In this document: one piece after another, positions 44,057 through 54,533 of the stretch
Layout of the letters: each line of letters starts with the position of its first letter
Numbering within the stretch: the first letter of the stretch is position 1
Assembly: GCA_003427395.1 (NCBI GenBank)
Contig: BFEA01000191.1
Coordinates: 2,067,013 to 2,123,223 of the forward strand
Reading direction: 5' to 3'
Length of the DNA: 56,211 bases
Source: Chara braunii
Lineage: Eukaryota; Streptophyta; Charophyceae; Charales; Characeae
Made by a program: the position numbers and the translations under genes
The notes under the pieces: generated by a model
What the model was told of the DNA's origin: nothing
The model's input: the letters and a program-made list of their open reading frames with translations, nothing else
Database searches by the model: none

Positions 44057-44157
44057 AGTGGAACAATGAATTCCTCGGGGGATTTAGGAGTGTCTAACGA
44101 GCCCCTATGCCCTAACTATTTTGAAGGTTTGCCCTCTTGTGTGTTTCCCCCCTCCTA

Positions 44158-44262
44158 CCGTCTTCACCCGAATAGAACGCCTGGTAATTATTGTCGTGTC
44201 TGGACTGAAAGTTGCACCAAGTACAACTATAATGACCGGGCGTTCTATTTGGGTGAAGACAG
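44158..44262. mobile_element. Palindromic MITE, TA-type, copy 3
   Basis: CCGTCTTCACCCGAATAGAA and the complement of TTCTATTTGGGTGAAGACAG, flanked by TA (44156-44157, 44263-44264). Nearly the full length is a diverged inverted repeat. Confidence 0.82.
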
Positions 44263-44569
44263 TAGTTTCTTTCCTTCTGTCTTAGGGCATATACTCACAC
44301 TAAGGACTTTTTTTTCAACGTATGTGGACGTATTAAGGGTTAGGTGCATGGACGCATGGTCATAAAAGCGGTCATATACATCCAAGGAAGTCCTGGCCAA
44401 GGGCAGGACTCCCACACCAAACCTTTAAGAGAAGTAGAGAGCAACAAACAGGGATTCCACAAGGGATTCCACCAGCGGGAAAGAGACTGAAGATAACTTG
44501 GGCAAAATCAGGGAGTGAAACAAGGGGACGGGTTTTAGAGAGGGTTTTAGAGAGGGTTTTAGTGAACCT

Positions 44570-44725
44570 TAAACCACCAGTACTTCCTAAAGTCGTGCCC
44601 GTTAACGCACCATGATTTTAGGAAACGTACGGCCCACTACAGGAGCGCCCAAATTCATCCAACTAGAAACATTTCTACTCTATTTTTTTCCACGGTCGAT
44701 AGCTGGGCTAAGTACTGGTGGTTTA
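44570..44725. mobile_element. MITE with AACCACCAGTACTT ends, copy 1
   Basis: Terminal repeats AACCACCAGTACTT and AAGTACTGGTGGTT, with TA on each side (44570-44571, 44724-44725). The interior contains GTAGTGGGCC/GGCCCACTAC-type blocks and TTCTACTCTATTTTTT. Confidence 0.78.
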
Positions 44726-44787
44726 AGGGGAAGGGAGGGATAAGGAGGAGTGAAATATGGGCACAGACTTCGAACAAGGGTCTTTGT

Positions 44788-44943
44788 TAAACCACCAGTA
44801 CTTCTAAACGTTGTGCCCGTTAACAAGCCACCATTTTAGGAAACGTTCGGGCCACTACAGGAGCGCCCAAATTCATCCGACTAGAAACGTTTCTACTCTA
44901 TTTTTTACCACGACCGATAACTGGGCCAAATACTGGTGGTTTA
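44788..44943. mobile_element. MITE with AACCACCAGTACTT ends, copy 2
   Basis: Same terminal repeats and interior as copy 1, 62 bases downstream of it and in the same orientation, again between TA dinucleotides. Confidence 0.78.
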
Positions 44944-45047
44944 AAGTGAGGGTGGAGGTCGGGGATTGGGAGGGGAGGGGTACGATTGGGTGGTTGAGAA
45001 GGGTAAAGTAAACTAGCCAACCTGCATCCAAGGCTCGTACCAGGGAG

Positions 45048-45555
45048 CAACCATTTCGTCAAAACGGACATATTATATTTTTTGAACGAAATCAAAACTG
45101 ACTTTTTTTGCCAAAATCCAGTCGGAATTTTTTGCTCCTGGGGGTCCGGCGTTCCCAAAACGCCGGACCCCCTACATGTATCTGGTCTATGGTTGAGACC
45201 AGATACAGGAATTTTTTGCTCCTGGGGGTCCGGCGTTCCCAAAACGCCGGACCCCCTACATGTATCTGGTCTATGGTTGAGACCAGATACAAAAAAAAAT
45301 ATATTTTTTTTTGTATCTGGTCTCAACCATAGACCAGATACATGTAGGGGGTCCGGCGTTTTGGGAACGCCGGACCCCCAGGAGCAAAAAATTCCTGTAT
45401 CTGGTCTCAACCATAGACCAGATACATGTAGGGGGTCCGGCGTTTTGGGAACGCCGGACCCCCAGGAGCAAAAAATTCCGACCGGATTTTGGCAAAAAAA
45501 GTCAGTTTTGATTTCGTTCAAAAAATATAATATGTCCGTTTTGACGAAATGGTTG
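45048..45555. repeat. 508-bp nearly perfect palindrome with nested hairpins
   Basis: Starts CAACCATTTCGTCAAAACGG and ends with its complement; centre at 45301/45302 in an A9-TATA-T9 segment. I find one mismatch in the 254-bp arm (45120 against 45483). Each arm holds two copies of an about 83-bp unit, and each unit contains two hairpins, GGGGTCCGGCGTT/AACGCCGGACCCC and GTATCTGGTCT/AGACCAGATAC. Thus eight small hairpins sit inside the large one. No target duplication was seen. Symmetrical open frames on both strands are by-products of the palindrome. Confidence 0.93.
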
Positions 45556-45823
45556 TTAGGGGCTATAGGCTCAGTGGATACTGTTACCTACATTAGGCGG
45601 ACAAGTTGGCAAGCACCTCGGGTTACTACGTGCCAAAAGCCTCCTTTTGCAGGACGACACTGCAGCTAGCTGCAAACATTAAGTGCACAAGTGTTCAAAG
45701 GAACAATCAGGTAGCAGCGTAGGCCTGACTGTCAGAAGTCATTCTTTGCAGGCGTGCCTTGCAGCTACCGATCACTACAACCACACGTCTATAAACAAAC
45801 AACAAACAGCTACAATGTCAAGG

Positions 45824-45970
45824 GACATTGGACCCGCTTTCCAACAGGTATTGTTCCCCACCAATAGATGGAGCCTCCCCGGGAGTGCTAGTGGTGCCTG
45901 CTCTTATCAGCACCCCTAGCACCCGCTCGGGTTGTTAAAAATAATAATAATGAAAAATAAAAATAAAAAA
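45824..45970 (+). repeat. LINE 3'-tail hairpin repeat, copy 10
   Basis: Full lead block from GGGACATTGGACCC; arms GTGCTAGTGGTGC (45885-45897) and GCACCCCTAGCAC (45910-45922), loop with CTCTTATCA, and an A-rich tail with AATAATAAT. No LINE coding sequence precedes it, so it is either extremely truncated or a SINE sharing the tail. Confidence 0.8.
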
Positions 45971-47950
45971 TCCAAGGAAGTCCTAGTGTGAGTATATCCT
46001 TATCCGTGATAGTACACACGTTGTATGTTTTCGTTTTCGCATGTTGTCTTTGATGTCTGGCTGTGCGGTATACCGCTCAACTCTTGATAACCAAACTCGG
46101 GTTTAAACCGCACGTATACGGCCTCAGCCTTGCAGAAAGTTTCTGTTGCCACAAGCAAAACTCGGAGGGGCCACGCGGCATGGGACGCCATTGAAAAAAA
46201 AAAATCGGCAACCTTCGAACTGGTGCGGGTTTCGTGCCGATGTGTGGTGTACTGGTGCGCTTTAAATCCTCCCGGGATCAAATAAGTAGCAAAACAACTC
46301 CAAATTATTGGCTGAAGGCTGAAGTTGGTGGGTTTGACCATAGGATCTTTTTAGGGTGAAGATGGCATGGATCTTAGCAGGAAGCGCGAAAAGCTTGCAT
46401 GCATGGTGCCGGTGCAGAAAAGATAAAGCCACCAAAACAGTTACGTTCCATCCTAAAGCTACTTCAAGATTGAGAAACTCAAATGCAGCACCAGCGCGTG
46501 GGATTGAGTATGCAAAAATCCTATGTCTATCTAGCTTCCTATTGAAAATTCACAGATCTTTCAAGGGCGGGTACGAGAACATCCATTTGCAAGAAAGGAC
46601 ACATCAGTGAGAAGGGCGCCCGTAAATCCAAAAATTTTCAACTGCCGAACAAGCTCCCTAGCGCGGTCGCTTATGCGCGCGTAATTCCTACGTAGATGCA
46701 TGGATTTGTCGAAAGGAAATTACAGCGAAATAAAAAAGAAACGTCGTCTTAGACACGAGAGGGCCTGGTCGGCCTGCAATTCCATGCATTGAGGAGATAG
46801 CAAAAAGAAGAGGTACCCAACGAGAGGCCAAGAAATTCGAAGAGTCAGAACAACAAAAACTTGGGGCTCCGGAAGATCGTTAGGGTACGGAAGCTGGTAC
46901 GTCACAAGCAAGGCTCATTAGTAGCAAGAAAGCAACCGCATACATCCATACAGACTATGATATCACACTAGCTCACATAACCAGCATATTCACCAAACAA
47001 CAGTAGCCATATATGAACCGCGTTGTGCTGGGTTCGTGCTTAGAGAGGTAGGGGGCTCATGGGTTAGACCTTGGTTAGCTGGCCATTAGACACTGCCTAT
47101 GGGTGCCCTCACAGCTCAGTGCATGGGGCTAGTCGAGAACCTTGCGCCCTTCCGAGGTACGCGTATAAACGAGGCTTGTACCCTAGTGCCTCAACTGGGG
47201 CTGACTGGGGGAGCTCATTTAGTGTCAGTGCCGACATCCGTTGTCTGGTCAGGTTACTCCAGTAGAGAGTGATGATCCTCGCATGAGGTAAGATAGAAAA
47301 GGAGTGGGGTTGCGCCATGAGATACATCGAGAGAGGTGGTAGGATGGGGGTCTCGTGGGTATGTTTAACAAGACACAAAAAAAAACGGATGAATGCACAC
47401 GAATGAGCATCATTAAGGCGTTGATCCGACAATACACAAAACCTTAAAAAACAAAAAAGTCCCTAGAAAGAAGGCAATGGGGAGAATGGGGCGGAAAAGC
47501 AAACTCGGACCCCACACGAACGGATCCACGGGCCTTTCCCAAGTACTACGGCGGGATTTTTTGGCCTTCCACGGTAACGGATGTTCCTGTGGACCACCGT
47601 ATGGCCGGGCCTCCGGAAGTGGGTGACACGGCATTTGCCAACGACCAGGAAAGAGTGGAACCTGGCCCAACCGCTTGTCGCACTGGGACTGCTCCACCGA
47701 CCCGCGAGTCGTTGTTCGGTCGGTTCTGTGCAAATTTTTGAAAACGGGTCACAACTGGTACCGTCCACCGCCGCAACGGAAACACACGAGTGGACATTGT
47801 GGCGTTGCGTCGCTGGTGACGGGGGTGGTCTGCACGACGCGTTGCACACACCATAGCCTTTGAGGCAGTGCAAAAGATGAAGGTAGACGTGGGCAGCTTT
47901 CTTAGGTGGGAGCGGGGTGCAAACTTTAAGGCGCACATACACACAACCAT
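45971..47950. other. Stretch without recognised gene
   Basis: Only short frames. At about 47084 GGCCATTAGACACTGCC resembles the Harbinger terminal repeat (CATTAGACACTCC) and may be the left end of the element carrying the genes at 47951-53686, but I found no matching right end. Confidence 0.4.
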
Positions 47951-49356
47951 GTGTTCGCACGTGCAACCATGGAACCGGCCGAAGTGGTTTTGATGTGCGT
48001 GGCTACCATGGGATGGCTAAGGATGAGGCAATACGTGACATTCATGGTTGCACTTATCATCCTGCACGTGGCAACGAGCATTGTTGCCTCGTACACGACA
48101 TCCACAACAACTTTCATTTTGGTGGTCGACGACGCACGAAGGCAAGGTCGCGGGAGAGGTTGGCATTTCAGAATCCGTGGTCGGCGGCGTTTTTGGGTGC
48201 GCCCTCGTGTCGGGGGGACGTGGGAGGAGCTGATGATGAAGGTTGCGGAGCACGACGAGAAGTTTCGGTCGTACACGAGGCTCACGAAACCGACATTTGT
48301 CCGCGTTTTGGCCCGCATCGCTCCACACATCCAAAGGCAAGTGACCCCATGGTGTGCGCCATTGGCAGCGAACTTGAAGTTCGCATTCGCTTTGTACAGA
48401 TGGGCGACAGGTGGGTATTACCGTCAGTGCGAGAACGACTTCGGCATCGGTCTACACAGCGCTGTCCGATGCACTCATGATGTTTCCAATGCCCTCCTGC
48501 GCGAGTACAGGGACAAACTGCAATGGTCGAGCGGGGAACGTCTGCAAGCAACGCTGCCAGTGGACTACTTCGAGGCGAGAGGATTCCCCGGTTGTGTCGG
48601 GCTTGTTGATTGCACCCATATCTACATGAACAAGCCACGTGGAGGGGAGGCGGAGTTGTATTACGATAGAACGACGCAATACTCTATCGTCGGTCAAGTC
48701 GTGTGTGTCGTGCGATGAAAATCTCTGAATTCTTGATGTGTGCGTGGGGGCTCCTGGTTCCGTGCATGACTCGCGCGTCTGGCGACTTTCAGACGTTGGT
48801 AATCGTGTGGAGGAGGGGAGGGAGCCATTCACCAAGCGAACGAACGTGTTGTCTGATGGGACAGTCACGGTGATTGGGAGGTACGTCTTGGGTGACGCCG
48901 GATTTCCTTTGTTGTCATGGCTGATAACCCCTTTCGGGGGCAATGTACGCAATGCAGTGGAATCTGCCTTCGACACGAAGTTATCGGCTCTGCGAGCAAG
49001 CATCGAAAGATGCTTCGGGAGGTTGAAAGGCATGTGACGCTGTTTCGGTCAGCGACACATTCCTGACCTGAAAAACATCTGCAAACAGTTCATCGCCTGC
49101 TGCATACTTCATAATATCATTATTGACGAGGGCCTTCCTATCAACGAGGATGTGCTTCTTCGCGAGCGAGGGGAGGGGCAACATGCACGGGACCAACGAC
49201 CGAGAGAAGAAGCAGTGGGAGGCACTGACAACGACGAAAAAGACGAAAGGGGGGACAACCACTACCTCTCTCATGGCCAACGTTTCGAAGAGGGAGAGGA
49301 GATTCACTTTGCTTTGGCCCGCCATGTGTTGCACGTTAACCGTGTTTTTGGCAGTT
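47951..49356 (+). pseudogene. PIF/Harbinger transposase (DDE_Tnp_4 nuclease), nearly complete
   Basis: The start at 47951 is the first Met in frame. The N-terminal part has hydrophobic residues, then VGGTWEELMMKVAEHDEKFR, comparable to the GGTWEDLRQ block at 38127. LKFAFALYRWATGGYYRQCE leads to the core: GFPGCVGLVDCTHIYMNKP (first Asp). A 7-base repeat (TGTGTCG, about 48704) shifts frame, and a TGA follows at 48726. Similarity resumes: GAPGSVHDSRVW, RYVLGDAGFPLLSWLITPF (second Asp) and ASIERCFGRLKGM (Glu), then TGA at 49035 where the family has Trp, then FIACCILHNIIIDEGLP. The end at 49356 is preceded by an acidic tail. All three catalytic residues are present. Confidence 0.87.
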
Positions 49357-49457
49357 GAGCCAAAGACCCCACGCGATAGACATAGATCTAATAATGTAGA
49401 TAGATATTACTGCTTCAAGAGCGCTTACATGCATAGACATGTGCACGTAGACATGTG

Positions 49458-49460
<3 letters not shown>

Positions 49461-49535
<75 letters not shown>
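49461..49535. repeat. (GA)n microsatellite
   Basis: About 37 uninterrupted GA units just past the transposase. Confidence 0.97.
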
Positions 49536-49537
<2 letters not shown>

Positions 49538-49739
49538 ATTCCATGGCAAACTACAAATTGTATCCTTTTTTATCCAATGCTCGTTAAAAAAGAAATTATT
49601 GTCCATGCGATTCGCTATTCCGTGTTCGGGTCTCTGTCCGTCGTGTTCTCTTTGTCGTTGCTGTTATTGTATGTGGGACACGCACAGTGACGCACTAAAA
49701 AAAAAAACCTTCATGGGTGACCCCCCCCCCCGCTGATGA

Positions 49740-49862
49740 ATCAATCAATCACTCAATCAATCAACCAATCAACGAATTACTCAATCAATCAAGCAATCAA
49801 TGAACCAATCAATCAATCAATCAATCCATCAATAAATCAATCAATCAATTAATCAATCAATG
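49740..49862. repeat. (AATC)n microsatellite, imperfect
   Basis: About 30 imperfect AATC units in the space between the convergent transposon genes. Confidence 0.9.
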
Positions 49863-49994
49863 CAACCCAGTCATCAATGACCCCAAACACAAACCCTTCA
49901 ACATCTGCGTTTGTTATGATCGGTCCCCGTCTTCTCTCGGTCGTCTGAGCTGGATCGGGAATGGTGAAAATCCCAGTCCAGTGTGCGCAGTCTC

Positions 49995-51690
49995 CTCTAC
50001 TCTACCCCGTCGAATGTCTTCTCCGGGAGCCAGCTGTTCGTTCGTCGACTTTTATATGGCATCAGCCGCTCCTTCCGTCCCTCCAAGAACACATCAGTGT
50101 AGTCCTCCTCTAAAGAGACGATCCATTCGCGACACAAGTATTGCCAAGCCTTGCGTTCCATCACGACAGAAACGAGGCTTCGCAGAGCATGACCCCTTAC
50201 CAATTCCCAATTTCACCTGTCAAGTACCAACCCGCTTGATGCACACTCGCCTGCAGCCAGACATGGTTCCCCCGCCACTCGTTAGCGATCACTTCAATCT
50301 CCGCGACCACGAAATTCCCTTCCACCACCCGCACCGACCACCACTGAATGCCGTCGTCCTCCGAACCTGCGTTGTGGACTGCGAGAGTGTCCCCAACGTC
50401 CACCATGCACACCTTTTGCAAGGCGGACCTACAACCATTTTCACCACTCGCCATCTAGACTGCCGGCTGGTGGGGATGGTTGGTCCAGAGCGGGCTGCAA
50501 AATTATGAAAGGGTTCTAATGTTTTTGGTTCATTTGTCGTTAGCGGTTCATTGACAGACGAGAAAGGACATCCGCAACATCCCGGTGTGCTATGAAATGA
50601 CATGAAAAGAACCTTGACAACACATATCAGAAAACAAATAATTAAAAAAAAAAACAAATACACATACAAAAAATGTCAAAAATTTTAAGACTGCAAACAT
50701 TCCACACGATTTTCAATATGACAATGACACGACGTCCACACGCTTTTAAAAATGACAGTGACACGACGTCCACACACACATGACTTGATGTGCGGCACAC
50801 ACCACTTCCCGACCGACAACGACGTCACATCGACCACACGAACGTTCCACGGGATTTCAAAAATGTCCACGACATTCCCAAATTGATAGTTACATGAATT
50901 CCAATTTCACACCGGTTGTTGTTTGAACAAAATTGTCTAGTTTCCGCCCCTCCTCCTCCACATCCCCCAAGCCCCCCCCCCCTCCAAAAAAAACAAGTGG
51001 CAACTACAGGAAGACTGCAATCCGAAACAGGCGATGAGGACCTTGGCGCTGATCCTGACTGCGGCGATGGCATCTCCCACTTCCCCCGCCATGCCACCAG
51101 TGGACGAGTCCGCATCCCCCGCGAATGTCCTACGTAAACGTTCGGCGATCTGGTCGATCTCGCGGTGGTTGGTGGCCGGAGATCTCCGAGTCCCCGAATT
51201 CGAGCATGGCCTACCATGGACCTCCGCACCGCCAACTATCCTACGGCCATGGGAGCGGACTGCTACCTCCACTCCTTGCTGGCAGAAGGACACAACAACA
51301 CTAGTGACAGTCCCTCCGCTCAGAGAAGATGGACTGTCCATGGACGTCGACATCGTTCGGCCCCCCTCCTGGGCCCTGCAGACCTCCCCCTCCAACATCA
51401 GAACCCGTGCACGAAGCCGGTCGACCTCGTTCTGCAGCTCCGCAACAATGCGCTCAGAATTCGCCAGCTTGGATGCGGCGACGACCTCCCTCAAGTTCAC
51501 GTCATCGACATCGGCGCGCATTCGCTTCAGCTCTGCAACCATCGTGTGTCACACGCTCAAATAAGACCCCTCTCTTTCTTGCGAGCTCGTGCGCGTTCTC
51601 TATCATTCGGCGGTGAACGAGTGCGAAGTCTCTGGCCATGTTCGGAACATCGTCGAGAGGAATTTTCGCTGGGGAAGACGTGGGTTCCAT
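49995..51690 (-). pseudogene. Unrecognised coiled-coil protein inside the Harbinger gene set
   Basis: On the minus strand from 51690: MEPTSSPAKIPLDDVPNMA, a helical segment (RRMIENAHELARKRGVLFE), then after a frame change MVAELKRMRADVDDVNLREV and RIVAELQNEVDRLRARVLML, a clear heptad coiled coil, to about 50937. Further down, 50454-50197 (WWSVRVVEGNFVVAEIEVIA) and 50203-49997 (AWQYLCREWIVSLEEDYTDV) read as globular coding in changing frames. Whether these are one gene or two is unclear. I recognise no family. It is co-oriented with and downstream of the Myb/SANT gene and convergent with the transposase. PIF/Harbinger elements are known for two genes, so a third would be unusual. Confidence 0.5.
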
Positions 51691-51925
51691 GCCGACGGCT
51701 CGAAGGGAGTCCTGCACGCACAGAACGACGAACGAAAGGCAAAAAAAAATAAAGATAAACTCGCGCATCACAGCCAAACAACACACTCGCCGACCACCAC
51801 AAGAGAAGACAATGACAACGACGGAAGGCGCAATGAGGGGAGGCGTGGTGGGATCCGACCATCTCCACCACCCACATCACAATGCCCAAATCCGTGCGCT
51901 GAGCTCATTGCTCATGCGGTCGACC

Positions 51926-53509
51926 TTACCCGCCCCTGTCTGGTCCACGTTCACCCCCGTGGTCGTTGGAATCGCGTGCAGGACGTCTGGTCAAGGACCC
52001 CGTCAGCATGGTGAAGCATTGAAGCAAAGTGGTATTGCCATCTGCCATCATCTTGTTCAGCCCCTCCAACGCAATCACGAAAGTTCCCGCAAGCATTTCC
52101 GCATTTTGTTTGTTTGAATCCGCCAAAGTTGTCGCGATGTCCGACATGGTTTCGTCTCTGCCACCTGCAGCCGGGGAGTCTGATCTGCTGCGTCGCCCTC
52201 CTTTCCCGGTGCGCTGGTACTTTGACCCCTCCGACATGTCACTCTCAGCCCGCCTGCGTGGCACAGTCCCCTCGCTCACCACCCCCCCTTCGTCATCTGA
52301 TGTGACAACGCTGGTGACACCTCCAAGAACATCAACGAAGTTCACCACCCGGTCGCAAGATCCGGAAGACTTCCCCAACTTCCACTAGATCGCGTCCCAG
52401 CATTGCTGCTCATAATGCAGGGGCAAGTCGGCCTGCTTTCTCTCCTGTTTGTCCATGTTCCAGTAGATTCGCTCGCCGGACCGGTTATGGCAGTCCCTGA
52501 TTTTCTTCGCGTGGTCCACGAGAGCGTAGAACTTTCTCTTGCACTCCCCCACCAGTCTTTTCGCCAAGCCTTGCTGCACCATCTTCGACACCATCCACTC
52601 ATACCTCTCCTTCTTCCCCTTCATCTGCTGCCTCCTCGGTCTGTTAACGTGCATAGCATCGTCTTCCGCAAGGTATCGTAGCAGCGCCAACGTTTCATCC
52701 AATCTCCAATTATCGCCCCGACTCTTTCCTTTTGCGGCAGACTCTCCAACCCCACCGACATTGCTCGCCGTTGCTGTGCTCTTACTGCCTTCCCCTGTCT
52801 CCCCCACACCTGCAGTCGCCATCCCCTGCGTTGCCCGCGTTCCGGCAATGTCCTCCACAGGACCACTGCACGCGTCCTGCGCTCCTGCGTTGGGGGAGGG
52901 CCGCCGACTGTCCCCATCTTCCATTGCCTGCGGTGCGAAATCCATTCGATCGGGCGATGGGGCAGAGGGGGGGGGACCTCCCCCGCCAAAGGCCCCTCTT
53001 TGCGTCTCCGCCTGCCCGCGAAGGCCGACTTCCATGTTGGAAGTCTGCATCGCCGCTCTACCATCTTCGCCCGCCACACCCGTATGGACTCTCCCACCTG
53101 TAATCGAGTCGTCGAAGGACCTCGACCGCTGCGTACGTGGAACGCCTGCGTGCGCATGCGGCATGCCCCACCCCATCGACGCGGGAAAACCTCTCTGAAA
53201 CGGCGATTGCGGTTGGCCGCCTGCAGCCTGGCCCATGAGGGAGGAGAAGGACTCCTCAGCACGTTGCGGAGGAATGCTTGTGTCCGACCTTGGCGGCGAG
53301 AACACATTTCGACAGTCCCACTGCGGAGGCGCCTTGAAAGTGGGCAAGGGGGGGAGACCACCGGGCATAGAAGGGACCCGCGGAGCCGCGCTGCGCCCCC
53401 CTGGCCATGCTCCAGCTGCCGAGATCGATGGCGGCACATCTCCGCTCGCAGACTCCATGCGGGACGCCGAGGCCAACGCAGACAGACTCGGGTTGCAGTC
53501 CTGCTCCAT
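51926..53509 (-). pseudogene. Harbinger Myb/SANT-like (trihelix) DNA-binding partner
   Basis: I chose the Met at 53509 (MEQDCNPSLSALASASRM); the frame is open to 53686 but the earlier residues look non-coding. A long disordered Gly/Pro/Arg/Ser-rich region precedes a trihelix Myb/SANT-like domain near the end: DNWRLDETLALLRYLAEDDA, then KGKKERYEWMVSKMVQQGLA and ECKRKFYALVDHAKKIRDCH. A TAG at 52385 interrupts, but the frame continues to 51926 with an acidic/basic linker and a helical segment (ADSNKQNAEMLAGTFVIALE). In PIF/Harbinger elements such proteins bind the ends and help the nuclease enter the nucleus. It is convergent with the transposase at 47951. Plus-strand frames here are shadows. 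Confidence 0.8.
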
Positions 53510-53689
53510 ACCTGCTTGCCGCGCACGACGACGAAAACTGCAAAACTGCTGCCTTGCTTGCGCACGCCGGCTATGGAAGCAATTCCATAGACTTTGCCAA
53601 CAACCAGGAAATGACTGTTGTACACGTGCTACCACGCGCGCCTCGTTTTTAAAATATTCGAAAACGACGAAGCGCGCACACGACACTTC

Positions 53690-54079
53690 AAAAAACGGCT
53701 TCTTTCACTACCCAACGGGAACTGCCACAGAATGCCTTGAGCGACCACGGGACAACGGCGAGCCCCATAATGTCGCACTACCGGGAAAGCACCTCGCACA
53801 CGTCGCACGGTCCTGTGCTCCACCGACAGACCACGCGACCACGGGCGGACATCGAAAAGGCCAACTCATTTTCGCGGCAGCTTTTTTGGTAGGGGTAGGG
53901 GTCCTCGAGCTTTCCATTTTGTGTAGCGCCGTTGGGCCGTCTGTCACGGACTATGCGCCACGTACACAAAACCCGAAAATGTACCCCTAACAAAGTGCCG
54001 CACCCTCCTACATCGGAAAGTTGTGGGATCCGCATTTCTGAACAAAATTGTCCAGTTTACGCACCCTCGGATCAGAAGC
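53690..54079. other. 5' flank of the Myb/SANT gene, nothing else recognised
   Basis: Expected to hold the promoter and right end of the Harbinger element, but I could not identify a terminal repeat matching the left side. Confidence 0.4.
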
Positions 54080-54346
54080 TAAACCACCAGTACTTGGCCC
54101 AGCTATGCGCCCTGTCGGATCAGAAGCTAAACCACCAGTACTTGACCCAGCTATGCGCCGCAGAAAAAATAGAGTAGAAACGGTTCTAGTCAGATGAATT
54201 TGGGCTCTCCTGTAGTGGCCCGTACGCGGAAAACAATAGAGTAGAAACGGTTCTAGTCGGATGAATTTGGGCTCTCCTGTAGTGGCCCGTGCGTTTCCTG
54301 AAATTGTGGCTTGTATATGGGCACGACTTCAGGAAGTACTGGTGGG
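54080..54346. mobile_element. MITE with AACCACCAGTACTT ends, copy 3, internally duplicated
   Basis: Left end TAAACCACCAGTACTT, right end AAGTACTGGTGG. The left end is duplicated (54075 and 54123, both preceded by GGATCAGAAGC). An inner block with AATAGAGTAGAAACGGTTCT is duplicated as well (about 54168 and 54235). Same family as 44570 and 44788, in inverse orientation for the interior. Confidence 0.75.
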
Positions 54347-54453
54347 AGACAGACAAAATACAAACTGAAGATCTGAAGAAAAAGGTATAGGAGTATAACC
54401 CCCCTTTTACCCTCCCTCCTATCATAACCGTCAGGTGTGCCATTAAACCACTA

Positions 54454-54531
54454 CGGTCTCCCGAATAGAACGCCCGGCCATTATAGTTGTATTTGGGGCA
54501 AATGACCGGGCGTTTTATTCAGATGAAGACG
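54454..54531. mobile_element. Palindromic MITE, TA-type, copy 4 (shortened)
   Basis: CGGTCTCCCGAATAGAACGC and the complement of GGGCGTTTTATTCAGATGAA with GACG before TA; TA on both sides (54452-54453, 54532-54533). The middle is shorter than in copies 2 and 3. Confidence 0.75.
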
Positions 54532-54533
54532 TA

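Larger units (their letters stand above)
37516..44105 (+). mobile_element. PIF/Harbinger element with nested insertions (6.6 kb)
   Basis: Ends: GGGCGTCATTAGACACTCCT on the left, and on the right the complement of GGGGCTCGTTAGACACTCCT. TAT flanks both ends (37513-37515 and 44106-44108), a 3-bp duplication. A second inverted pair, TTCCACTCATCCTCGGAA (about 37598) and TTCCCCGAGGATAAGTGGAA (about 43671), lies inside. It carries a broken transposase (38127-39513). Later arrivals inside it are palindromic MITEs (41990, 42738), a hAT-like element (43691) and a poly-C tract. I cannot find the Myb/SANT partner gene, so it seems lost. Confidence 0.78.

Noticed and set aside
45082-45669. Long open frames on both strands across the palindrome, encoding nearly identical peptides
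   Set aside because: They are forced by the inverted and tandem symmetry of the sequence; no start context, no family, and the peptide is the repeat unit translated.
47030-47100. Left terminal repeat of the third Harbinger element at the CATTAGACAC word
   Set aside because: No matching right end or 3-bp duplication could be found between 53690 and 54600, so element boundaries are left open.
52539-53990. Long plus-strand open frames of about 220-250 residues
   Set aside because: They overlie the minus-strand Myb/SANT gene, which has a recognisable domain; the plus frames have none.
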